A stretch of 64,000 bases of DNA from Catenuloplanes niger (GTDB lineage: Bacteria; Actinomycetota; Actinomycetes; Mycobacteriales; Micromonosporaceae), in the NCBI RefSeq assembly GCF_031458255.1, contig NZ_JAVDYC010000001.1:8170501-8234500 (forward strand). Direction: 5' to 3'. Both the position numbers and the translations under genes were made by a program. Numbering within the stretch: position 1 is the stretch's first letter; each line of letters starts with the position of its first letter. Shown here piece after piece: positions 51,338-58,876 of this stretch. A model generated the notes under the pieces. The model searched no databases. It was not told the origin of the DNA and saw only the letters and a program-made list of their open reading frames with translations.

Positions 51338-52261
51338 ATGCAGGCTCTGCTGTTCACCGCGCACGGCGGCCCCGAGGTCCTCACCGTCGCCGACGTCCCC
51401 GCGCCGCACGCCGGCCCCGGCCGGATCCGCGTCGCGGTCCGCGCGGCCGGCGTCTCACCCGCGGACGACGCGATCCGCTCCGGCGCGTGGAAGGACATCT
51501 ACCCGATCCCGCTGCCGTACGTGGTGGGCGTCGACGCCGCCGGTGTGGTCGACGAGATCGGCGACGGCGTCGACGGCGTCCACCTGGGCGACGAGGTCTA
51601 CGGCGTGCGGCCGGCCGGCGCCACCACCGCCGCGCACGCGGTCCTCGACCTGTGGGCCGCCAAGCCCGTCGCCTGGACCTGGTCCCAGGCCGGTGGCGCG
51701 GCCGCCGCGGTCGCCACCGGCAGCCACGCACTCGACGAACTCGGCGTCCGAGCCGGGTCGACGCTGCTGCTCGACGGCGCGAGCGGGGGAGTCGGCGCGA
51801 TCACGGTCCAGCTCGCCGTGGCGCGCGGCGCCCGGGTGATCGGCACCGCCGGCCCGGCCAACCACGCGTTCCTCCGCGATCTCGGCGCCGAGCCGGTCAC
51901 CTACGGTCCCGGTCTCGCCGACCGGGTCGGCACCCGGGTGGACGCCGCGCTGGACGTGAGCGGTCACGGCGACGTCCGCCGGCTGGTCGCGCTCACCGGC
52001 TCCCCGGACGCGGTGCGCACCCTGGTCGCCCACAACGCCGCGCACGGTGTCCGCCTGCTGCGGGTCGACCCGTCCGGCGTTCCCGCGGCCCTCACCGCGG
52101 CCGCCGCGCTGGCCGACGCGGGCCGCCTCACCGTCCCGATCGCCGCCGAATACCCGATCACCGACGGCCCGGCCGCGCACGCCCGCATCGCCACCGGCCA
52201 CGCCCGCGGCAAGGTCGTCATCACTCTCACCACCCAGCCCGACGAGGCCGCGGCCCGCTGA
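51338..52261 (+). CDS. Zinc-independent MDR oxidoreductase (quinone reductase-like)
   Basis: A 307-residue NADPH-dependent enzyme of the medium-chain dehydrogenase/reductase superfamily. It has the GroES-like N-terminus (GGPEVLTVADVPAPHAGPGRIRVAVRAAGVSPAD, VVGVDAAGVVDEIGDGVDGVHLGDEVYG) and the Rossmann motif LLLDGASGGVGAITVQLAVARGARVIGTA (about 143-170). The cysteines and histidines that bind catalytic and structural zinc in alcohol dehydrogenases are absent, pointing to quinone/enone reductases. The ATG at 51338 follows a weak GAAAG; a TACGGT box about 40 bases upstream could drive it. Probably induced through the divergent TetR by electrophiles or quinones. Confidence 0.88.
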   Translation: MQALLFTAHGGPEVLTVADVPAPHAGPGRIRVAVRAAGVSPADDAIRSGAWKDIYPIPLPYVVGVDAAGVVDEIGDGVDGVHLGDEVYGVRPAGATTAAHAVLDLWAAKPVAWTWSQAGGAAAAVATGSHALDELGVRAGSTLLLDGASGGVGAITVQLAVARGARVIGTAGPANHAFLRDLGAEPVTYGPGLADRVGTRVDAALDVSGHGDVRRLVALTGSPDAVRTLVAHNAAHGVRLLRVDPSGVPAALTAAAALADAGRLTVPIAAEYPITDGPAAHARIATGHARGKVVITLTTQPDEAAAR

Positions 52262-52309
52262 GGTGGCGGATGCCGCACGCAGCCCGCCGGGCACTCGGGC
52301 CCGCCGGGT

Positions 52310-52690
52310 CCAACCGGTTCGCCGGGTTCGCGGGTTCTGCCGGGTTCACCGGCTCTGCCGGGTTCGCCGGGCCCGCCCGGTCCGCGGCCCGCTCGGTCTG
52401 CCTGGTCCGCCGGGTCTGCCAGGTCGCCGTGTCTGCCTGGTCCGCCGTGTCTGCCGGGTCCACCGGGCCTGCCGGGTTCGTCGGGCTCGCCGGGCCCGCC
52501 CGGTCCGCGGGCCGCCGGGTCCGCCGGGCCGCCCGGTCTGCCTGGTCCGCCGGGCCGCCCGGTCTGCCTGGTCTGCCTGGTCCGCCGGGTCTGCCGGGTC
52601 CGCCGTGCCCGCCTGGTCCGCCGGTTCGGCCGGGTCCGCTGTGCCCTCCCGGTCCGCCGGGCTGCTGGGCCCTGGGTCTGCCTGGACTTT
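52310..52690. repeat. Degenerate 9-bp repeat tract
   Basis: Many near-copies of CCGGGTCTGCC and CCGGGTCCGCC run with irregular spacing in multiples of three. The same 9-mer occurs three times in a row near 19320. Confidence 0.65.
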
Positions 52691-52979
52691 TGGGCCACCG
52701 GCTGCCGAAGCGCGAGGGTCGCCCAGCTTGCGGAGCCCGCCCGCCCAGGTGTCCGGCTGTCCGGGGCCATGGAGCCCTCCGGGGTTGCCGAGCCCTTTGG
52801 CGCCGCCGGGACTGCCGAGGCGCGGGGTCACCCAGCCCGCGGAGGGCGCCCAGCCCGCGGAGATTGCGGAGGCGCCGAGGTGGCGCGGGGCGCGGAGGGT
52901 GCCAGGTGGACTGGGCCGCCGTGGGGCGCGTGCGCCACACGTGCCGGGCGGGAACCGGTGGTGCCGGCTCCTTCGTCGG

Positions 52980-53001
52980 TTTTTGTCTGATCAGACAAAA
53001 A
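52980..53001. promoter_or_regulatory. Perfect 22-bp palindromic operator before the ABM gene
   Basis: Arms TTTTTGTCTGA and TCAGACAAAAA abut with no spacer. The palindrome contains a possible -35 (TTGTCT, 52983-52988), and TATGGT (53007-53012) 18 bases later is a good -10. Length, symmetry and position suggest a TetR-type repressor site. Confidence 0.65.
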
Positions 53002-53054
53002 CTCTGTATGGTGGGGTCGCCACCGTACCGACACCGAGGAGGACACGGGACGCC

Positions 53055-53411
53055 ATGATCGCCCATGACAAGCGCGCGCCGACCGGCAAGGTCATCAGTG
53101 CCTACTACACCGTGCATCCGGAGGACCGGCAGACGTTCGTCGATGCCGTCGTCCCGCATCTGTCCACGACAGCTCGGCAGGACGGGTGCACGTACTACGT
53201 GTTCGCGCAGGATCTCACCGACCCGAACACGATCCACCTCACCGAGGGATGGCGGGATCAGGCCGCCATCGACGCGCATTTCGCCGACGAGAACTTCCTC
53301 TCCGCCGTTCGCGCCGTCCTCGGTGGCGTGCGCATTCTCGACTACCAGGCGGAGACCTACGACGTCGCGGCGCAGGCCGCCGGCGCGCTCCCCGGCGCCG
53401 GGGCGAACTGA
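53055..53411 (+). CDS. Antibiotic biosynthesis monooxygenase (ABM)-domain protein
   Basis: A 118-residue protein with one ABM/dimeric alpha-beta barrel domain: VISAYYTVHPEDRQTFVDAVVPHLSTTARQDGCTYYVFAQDLTDPNTIHLTEGWRDQAAIDAHFADENFLSAV. YgiN-like relatives are quinol monooxygenases, others act in polyketide oxidation or haem handling. No metal site is visible. GAGGAGG lies about 13 bases upstream of the ATG, a rather long spacing. A 22-bp perfect palindrome overlaps its likely promoter, so expression should be ligand-controlled. It is probably part of the oxidative-stress/quinone theme of this region, by inference only. Confidence 0.85.
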   Translation: MIAHDKRAPTGKVISAYYTVHPEDRQTFVDAVVPHLSTTARQDGCTYYVFAQDLTDPNTIHLTEGWRDQAAIDAHFADENFLSAVRAVLGGVRILDYQAETYDVAAQAAGALPGAGAN

Positions 53412-53594
53412 CGCCGGGCACCCGGCGGCGCACGCGCTCGCCGATGTCGAGCGGTTCGCCGGTGTCCCCGCCCGGGACTGGAGCCTCCGCATGAACCGTC
53501 CCGACGCGGGAAGGGACGCGGCCCGGCCTCGGCGCTCGCCTCGCGTCCTTTTTATCCGAAAAATCACTCCGAACGTAGTGTATTCCACAAGACG

Positions 53595-53620
53595 CTCAGC
53601 ATCGCGGGCTCGCTGCCGAT
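53595..53620 (+). promoter_or_regulatory. FliA (sigma-28)-like promoter before the histidine kinase
   Basis: CTCA (53595-53598), 16 bases, GCCGAT (53615-53620), then 9 bases to the ATG. Spacing and the bases following GCCGAT (GGTGC.GGG) are the same as before the EAL gene at 45514. Confidence 0.65.
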
Positions 53621-53629
53621 GGTGCGGGC

Positions 53630-55876
53630 ATGTCGACCGGCCGGAGGAGGGCGGGCTGGCGGGGCGCCACCGTGCTCGCCGTCCTCGTCACCGTGGCCGG
53701 GATCGTGCTCGCCCTGACGGCCGGCGGCATCGTCGCGGCCGGGCAGCGGGACGCGGCGGCGGAGCAGCTGCGCGAGCGGACGAACACGATCGCGACCCGG
53801 CTCGCGGCCGAGGCCCGGCGCTACACGGACGCGGTGTCGCTGGTCGCCGCGTCGCTGAGCAACCGGCCGGCGGTGACCGCGCCGCAGTTCGGCACCGCGA
53901 TCGCGCCGGTCGAGCGGATGCTGCTGCCCGGCGCCACCACGATCGCGTTCCTGGCGCCGGTGGCCCGCGGCGACGTGGCGGCGGCGCAGCGACGCTGGCA
54001 GCAGCGCGGCGCGGCCGGACTGACCCTGCGCCCGGTCAACGTGGCCGCGCCGGAGCACTACTTCTACATCTTCGACGCGCCGCTGGACGGCGGCACCTAC
54101 CGGATGGCCGGCGCGGACGTGTCCACCGCCCGCGAGCCCGTGTCGGCGCTGCGCGGCGCGCGGGACGGCCGCCGGCTGACCGTGTCCGACGCGTACTGGC
54201 TGCTGCGCGACGCGGACGTGCCGGTCGAGGTGCGGCAGCTGTCGTTCGTGGTGACCGCGCCGGTCTTCACCGCGCCGGAGCCGGGTGTCCGCGAGTTCGC
54301 CGGATGGGTGCTGATGAGCCTGCGCGGCCTGGACTTCCTGACCGGGGCGCTGGACACCGGCACGCCGGAGCCGGTCGACGTCACGCTGAGCGCGACCGTG
54401 CGGGGCGCCCGCGCGGACGTGGCCACGCTGCGCGGCACCGCGCCGGGCACCCGCGACCTGACCGGCAGCGCGCAGATCCGGGTCGGCAACCGGGCCTGGA
54501 CGCTGCGGTTCGCGGTGCACGCCGGCGCGCTGCAGTCGGATCGGGCGGGGGTGCCGGTGGTGCTGGCCACGGCCGGTTCCGCGCTGTCGGTGTGTGTGGC
54601 CGCGCTGATCTGGGTGCTGGCCACCGGCCGGGACCGGGCCCGCGCGCGGGTGGACGCCGCGACCCGGCAGCTGCGGGCGTCCGCGCGGGCCGTCGAGGCG
54701 GAGCGCGCGTACCTCGTACAGGTGCTCGATCTGCTGGATCTGACCGTGGTGACGTGTGACGTGACCGGCCGGGTGGTGCACATGAACCGTACCGGCCGGT
54801 CGCGGTTCGGCGGTCCGCACGAGGTGCTGCACGTGCGGGACACGATCGAGGGCATGGGCCTGACCCGGCCCGACGGCACGCCGCTGACCGCGCACGACGC
54901 GCCGCTGTTGCGCGCGCTGCGGGACGAGCCGGTGCACGCGGAGGAGATCGTCCGGCACCTGCCGGACGGGTCGGTGCGCCGGCTGCTCACCCACGCGCGG
55001 GCGCTGCGCGATCCGGACGGGGCGATCGCCGGCGCGGTCTCCTGCGCCTACGACGTGACGCCGCTGCGTGAGCGGGAGGCGGAGCTGGCCGCGTTCGCCG
55101 GGATCGTGGCGCACGATCTGAAGAACCCACTGGCCATGGTCATCGGGTACGTGGACCTGCTGCTCGACGACCTGGCCGGCAACGCGGAGCTGACCGAGGA
55201 GCACCTGCGCACGCTCGGCCGGGTCCTGGTCACCGGCCGCCGCATGCGCCGCCTGATCGACGACCTGCTCGGCATGGCCCACGCCCGGGACGGCGTGCTC
55301 CGCCCGGCGGACGTGGACCTGCGCGCGCTGGCCGGTGAGGTGGTGGCGGAGCGCCTGGCCACGGCCGGGGACCCGCCGCCGCAGGTGTACGTCGGGCCGC
55401 TCGCGCCGGTGCACGGCGACGCCGGGATGCTGCGCCAGCTCGTCGACAACCTGATCGGGAACGCGATCAAGTACACGCCGCCGAGCCACGCCGCCCGGGT
55501 GGACGTGACCACGACCGTGCTGCCGGACGGCCGGGTGCGCCTGGAGGTCGCGGATCGTGGCATCGGCATCCCGGCCGGCCATCATTCCCAGGTGTTCAAC
55601 GACTTCCACCGCGCGCACCCGGCGGACGGCTACGCCGGCACCGGCCTCGGCCTGTCCATCTGCCGCCGCATCGTGGAACGCCACGGCGGGTCGATCCACG
55701 TGGAGGACAACCAGGGTGGCGGCGCCCGTTTCTGCGTGACGCTGCCCGCGGCGACGGGTGAGGCGCCGCCGGTGGCGACCGGCGGGTCACCGGTCACCAC
55801 CGGGGAGGCGGCTCCGCGCCGGGCGCAGCCGCCGGTCGCCGCGGCCCCGACCGAGCCGCCGTCGGTGCTGCGGTGA
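53630..55876 (+). CDS. Sensor histidine kinase, CHASE-PAS-HisKA-HATPase
   Basis: A 748-residue membrane kinase. Membrane helices at about 14-36 and 306-326 bracket an extracytoplasmic CHASE-type sensor (LRERTNTIATRLAAEARRYTDAVSLVAASLSNRP, IAFLAPVARGDVAAAQRRW). A PAS domain (about 362-485) follows, then HisKA with H-box AHDLKNPLAMVIGYVDLLL (His near 495) and HATPase with N-box NLIGNAIKY, G1 DRGIGIP and G2 GTGLGLSICRRIVERHGG. The last 50 residues are Pro/Ala/Thr-rich. No response regulator gene is adjacent (orphan). It may be co-regulated with the EAL-DICT gene. Confidence 0.92.
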   Translation: MSTGRRRAGWRGATVLAVLVTVAGIVLALTAGGIVAAGQRDAAAEQLRERTNTIATRLAAEARRYTDAVSLVAASLSNRPAVTAPQFGTAIAPVERMLLPGATTIAFLAPVARGDVAAAQRRWQQRGAAGLTLRPVNVAAPEHYFYIFDAPLDGGTYRMAGADVSTAREPVSALRGARDGRRLTVSDAYWLLRDADVPVEVRQLSFVVTAPVFTAPEPGVREFAGWVLMSLRGLDFLTGALDTGTPEPVDVTLSATVRGARADVATLRGTAPGTRDLTGSAQIRVGNRAWTLRFAVHAGALQSDRAGVPVVLATAGSALSVCVAALIWVLATGRDRARARVDAATRQLRASARAVEAERAYLVQVLDLLDLTVVTCDVTGRVVHMNRTGRSRFGGPHEVLHVRDTIEGMGLTRPDGTPLTAHDAPLLRALRDEPVHAEEIVRHLPDGSVRRLLTHARALRDPDGAIAGAVSCAYDVTPLREREAELAAFAGIVAHDLKNPLAMVIGYVDLLLDDLAGNAELTEEHLRTLGRVLVTGRRMRRLIDDLLGMAHARDGVLRPADVDLRALAGEVVAERLATAGDPPPQVYVGPLAPVHGDAGMLRQLVDNLIGNAIKYTPPSHAARVDVTTTVLPDGRVRLEVADRGIGIPAGHHSQVFNDFHRAHPADGYAGTGLGLSICRRIVERHGGSIHVEDNQGGGARFCVTLPAATGEAPPVATGGSPVTTGEAAPRRAQPPVAAAPTEPPSVLR

Positions 55877-55879
55877 GGG

Positions 55880-56698
55880 CTAGCCCTTGACGGCGCCGGA
55901 CGTCATGCCGGCCACGATCTGCCGGTTGAAGAACGCGAACATGACCAGCGGCGGGATCGTGATGAGCAGGATGTTCATGAACAGCAGGTGGTAGTCCGTG
56001 CTGTACTGCCCGGCGAAGTTGTACAGCGTCAGCTGCACGGTCGCGTTCCGGTCGCCCGGTAGGAAGTACAGCGGGTTCACGAAGTCGTTGAACACCGTGA
56101 CGCTCTGCACCACGATCGCGGTCACGATCACGGACCGCAGCAGCGGGAGGACGACCCGGAAGAACAGCCGCAGCGGCCCGGCCCCGTCCAGGATCGCCGC
56201 CTCGTCCAGCTCCCGCGGGATCGTGGCGATGAACGCGCGGAACAGCAGCACGCAGAACGACAGCCCGAACGCGACCTCGACCAGGATCAGCCCCGGCATC
56301 GTGCGGAACAGCCCGAGCCGTTGCAGCACCCAGATCGTCGGCACCACGGCCGGCGGGATGATCAGCCCGGCCAGCACCAGGAGGTTGACCGGACCGGTCC
56401 ACCGCGACGGCCGCCGCTGCAGCACGAACGCCACCATCGCGGCCAGCACCACCATGATCGAGACGCTTGCCACGGTCAGGATCGTGCTGTTGATGTACGC
56501 GATGACGAGCATGTAGTCGCGGGCCTGGACCACCTCGACGAGGTTCGCCAGGAACCGCGGCTGCGACGGCCAGGAGAACTCCAGCCGGGACGCCTCCGCC
56601 CGGCTCTTGCCGGCCGTCAGCACGATGAACAGGAACGGCACGCCGAACACCACGCCGGACAGCACGATCGCCAGCAGGCCCAGCAGCTTCGATCTCAC
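55880..56698 (-). CDS. Sugar ABC transporter permease 2 (MalG type)
   Basis: A 272-residue carbohydrate importer permease of the CUT1 family. Membrane helices begin at residue 5; the EAA loop is ELDEAAILDGAGPLRLFFRVVLPLLRSVI (about 165-193), standard for MalG-like proteins. It starts at a GTG (56698) inside the last codon of permease 1 (ATGTGA), with GGAGG upstream, so both are coupled. It is the last gene of the rhamnoside operon. No ATPase gene follows: actinomycete CUT1 importers often share the ATPase MsiK encoded elsewhere. Only 3 bases separate its stop from that of the convergent histidine kinase. Confidence 0.93.
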   Translation of the reverse strand: MRSKLLGLLAIVLSGVVFGVPFLFIVLTAGKSRAEASRLEFSWPSQPRFLANLVEVVQARDYMLVIAYINSTILTVASVSIMVVLAAMVAFVLQRRPSRWTGPVNLLVLAGLIIPPAVVPTIWVLQRLGLFRTMPGLILVEVAFGLSFCVLLFRAFIATIPRELDEAAILDGAGPLRLFFRVVLPLLRSVIVTAIVVQSVTVFNDFVNPLYFLPGDRNATVQLTLYNFAGQYSTDYHLLFMNILLITIPPLVMFAFFNRQIVAGMTSGAVKG

Positions 56699-57567
56699 AT
56701 CTCCACCTCCCGCCGGTTCAGCCACCTCGACAGCGGCAGCACGATCGCGGTGACCAGCGCGAACAACACCACGTTCCCGGCCGTGGAGAGCCCGTAGAAC
56801 CCGGCCTGGTACTGCTTGTAGATCACCGACGCGATCACGTCGGACGTGAAGCCCGGCCCGCCGCGGGTCATCGCCCAGATCAGGTCGAACGAGCGCAGCC
56901 CGCCGATCAGCGACAGGATGATCACGGTGGCGGTGGCCGGCCGGCACAGCGGCAGGACGATGCGGCGGAACCGGGCCCAGGCGCCCGCGCCGTCCGTCTT
57001 CGCCGCCTCGACGTACTCGGCCGGGATGGACACGATCCCGGCGATGTAGATGACGGTCGCCAGCCCGACCCCTTTCCATACGTCCACCAGCGCCACGGAC
57101 AGCAGCGCCCACGACGGGTCGGTCAGCCAGCCCGGCCCGTCGACGCCGAGCACCGCCAGCGACTGATTGATCAGTCCGCGCTCCGGGTTCATCAGCACGG
57201 TGAACGTCAGGCCCACACCGATCGTGCTGACCAGCACCGGGAAGAACACCACGGACCGCAGCCAGCCGCGCGCCGCGATCTGCGAGGTCAGCAGCAGCGC
57301 GAGCGCCATGCCCAGCACCACCTTCAGCCCGGACGTGACCACGCCGTAGATCAGCGTGTTCGTGAGGCCTTTCACCAGCGCGGGCTCGCGGAAGAACGTC
57401 ACGAAGTTGTCCAGCCCGACGAACGTGGAGTCGAACACGCTCCACCGGGTCAGGCTGAACCAGAAGCTGGTCACGGTCGGCACGACGAACAGCACGCCGT
57501 AGATCACCGCGGCCGGCAGATAGAACCAGTGGGGGTACGGGCTGCGCGCCCGGGCCGGTGTGGTCAT
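56695..57567 (-). CDS. Sugar ABC transporter permease 1 (MalF type)
   Basis: A 290-residue CUT1 permease. Six helices are expected, beginning FYLPAAVIYGVLFVVPTVTSFWFSLTRW (about 15-42); the EAA-type loop YVEAAKTDGAGAWARFRRIVLPLCRPATA (about 185-213) is diagnostic. ATG 57567 lies 4 bases after the stop of the binding-protein gene, so the operon is tightly packed. With permease 2 it forms the channel for the sugar delivered by the lipoprotein. The neighbour GH78 enzyme suggests rhamnose-containing oligosaccharides as cargo. Confidence 0.93.
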   Translation of the reverse strand: MTTPARARSPYPHWFYLPAAVIYGVLFVVPTVTSFWFSLTRWSVFDSTFVGLDNFVTFFREPALVKGLTNTLIYGVVTSGLKVVLGMALALLLTSQIAARGWLRSVVFFPVLVSTIGVGLTFTVLMNPERGLINQSLAVLGVDGPGWLTDPSWALLSVALVDVWKGVGLATVIYIAGIVSIPAEYVEAAKTDGAGAWARFRRIVLPLCRPATATVIILSLIGGLRSFDLIWAMTRGGPGFTSDVIASVIYKQYQAGFYGLSTAGNVVLFALVTAIVLPLSRWLNRREVEM

Positions 57568-57571
57568 CCCG

Positions 57572-58876
57572 TCACCAGCCCGGCAGGCCGAGTTGCTGCG
57601 CCTGCTTCTCGACGTCCCGGTCGTAGAGCGCGGCCCCGTCCGCGGCCGGCCGGATGCCGGAGCCGACCTCGACCGTGATCTGCTCCAGCGCCGGTCCCTT
57701 GACCGGCGACAGGAACTCCAGCGCCAGGCTGGACGCGCCGGGCGTGTCGAAGTACGCCTGCATGTCCAGGATCGCCTGCGGCGTGCCGGCCGGCAGCGTG
57801 CACCCCTTCACCATGTACGGCCCGCTCGGCGGGCTCGCCTCGGCGAACGCGGCACACCCCTCGGGGCTGGCCACGTACGCGAGGAACTTCCGGGCCGCGT
57901 CGAGCCGCTCGCCCTCGGTCGACCTCGGGATGTAGACGCCGGCGGACGCCCACACGGTCAGCCCGTTCGTCGCCGCGTCCGGGCCCGGCACCGCGAACAG
58001 TCCGATGTCGCCGATCCGGTCGGGATGGTCGGTCGCGAGGCTGGTCACCACGGACGTGAGGATCGGGTAGTGCGCGCCCCGGCCCTCGGCCAGCCGGGCC
58101 AGCCCGTCGACCATCTTCGCGGACGCGAAGTCGTCGTTGAGATATCCGGCGTCGTGCACCTCCTGCAGGTGCTGGAAGCCGCGCAGCGCCGCCGGCGAGG
58201 TGGCGTACTTCGTCCGGTTGGCCGTGTAGTCGGCCGCGAACGACGGCTCGGCCGCGGCCACGTTGTGGAAGTCGGCGAGCACGAACAGCTGCGACGTCCA
58301 GGTGTCCTGATAGGTCTGGACGACCGCCGCGATCCCGCCGGCCGCCTTTATCCGCGCGTTGTTCGCCATGAACTCCGCCCACGTCTTCGGCACGGTCAGC
58401 CCGAGCCGGGCGTAGACCGCCTTGTTGTAGAGCACCGCGCCGCCCATCGACGCGTTGAACGGCACGCCGTACAGCTGCCCGTCCGCGGTCACGGTCCGCC
58501 GGAAGTTGTCGTCGAGCCGCGCGGCGAACGGCTGGTCGGTGACCGGGGCGAGGTTCTGCGCGGGCGCGAGCGCCTGGAACAGCGACCCGGAGTTGTACTG
58601 GAAGATGTCGCTCATGTCGCCGGTCGACAGCCGGGTCTTCACCACGTTGTCGCCCTCGCTGCCCTGCGGCCGGGTCTCCACGTCGATGGTGATGTCCGGG
58701 TTCGCCGCGGTGAAGCCCTTCGCGAGCGCCTCGGCCGGCTTCAGCGACTCGGCTGAGTTGTCGACCAGGAACGTGAGCGTGAGCGTCCCGTCGTCGCTGT
58801 CGCCGAGACTGCCGGGGGAGCACGCGGTCAGCGCCAGCAGCGCGGCCACGGCCGTGACGATCAGTCGGTTTCTCAT
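57572..58876 (-). CDS. Sugar-binding lipoprotein of ABC importer (SBP family 1)
   Basis: A 434-residue extracellular solute-binding protein. Lipoprotein signal MRNRLIVTAVAALLALTAC with lipidated Cys19, then a linker and the family 1 fold: LTLTFLVDNSAESLKPAEALAKGFTAANPDITIDVET, DIFQYNSGSLFQAL, GQLYGVPFNASMGGAVLYNKAVYARLGLTVPKTWAEF, and the C-terminal AARKFLAYVASPEGCAAF. It binds the transported sugar outside the membrane. GGAGG precedes its ATG, and the start overlaps the GH78 stop (ATGA). The ligand is probably rhamnose or a rhamno-oligosaccharide, inferred from the coupled GH78 gene. Confidence 0.93.
   Translation of the reverse strand: MRNRLIVTAVAALLALTACSPGSLGDSDDGTLTLTFLVDNSAESLKPAEALAKGFTAANPDITIDVETRPQGSEGDNVVKTRLSTGDMSDIFQYNSGSLFQALAPAQNLAPVTDQPFAARLDDNFRRTVTADGQLYGVPFNASMGGAVLYNKAVYARLGLTVPKTWAEFMANNARIKAAGGIAAVVQTYQDTWTSQLFVLADFHNVAAAEPSFAADYTANRTKYATSPAALRGFQHLQEVHDAGYLNDDFASAKMVDGLARLAEGRGAHYPILTSVVTSLATDHPDRIGDIGLFAVPGPDAATNGLTVWASAGVYIPRSTEGERLDAARKFLAYVASPEGCAAFAEASPPSGPYMVKGCTLPAGTPQAILDMQAYFDTPGASSLALEFLSPVKGPALEQITVEVGSGIRPAADGAALYDRDVEKQAQQLGLPGW

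Larger units (their letters stand above)
52262..53054. other. 793-bp gap of collagen-like simple repeats and a regulated promoter
   Basis: From about 52310 to 52690 the DNA is a degenerate array of GGGTCTGCC/GGGTCCGCC 9-mers and relatives. In one frame it reads as GPP/GLP triplets. No start, signal peptide or end cap makes it a credible gene. The last 75 bases hold an operator-promoter for the gene at 53055. Confidence 0.55.

Noticed and set aside
52262-53058. Collagen-like protein read from GPP/GLP triplets
   Set aside because: No start signal, signal peptide or folding domain; all three frames are open through the 9-bp repeat tract. I treat it as a simple repeat.
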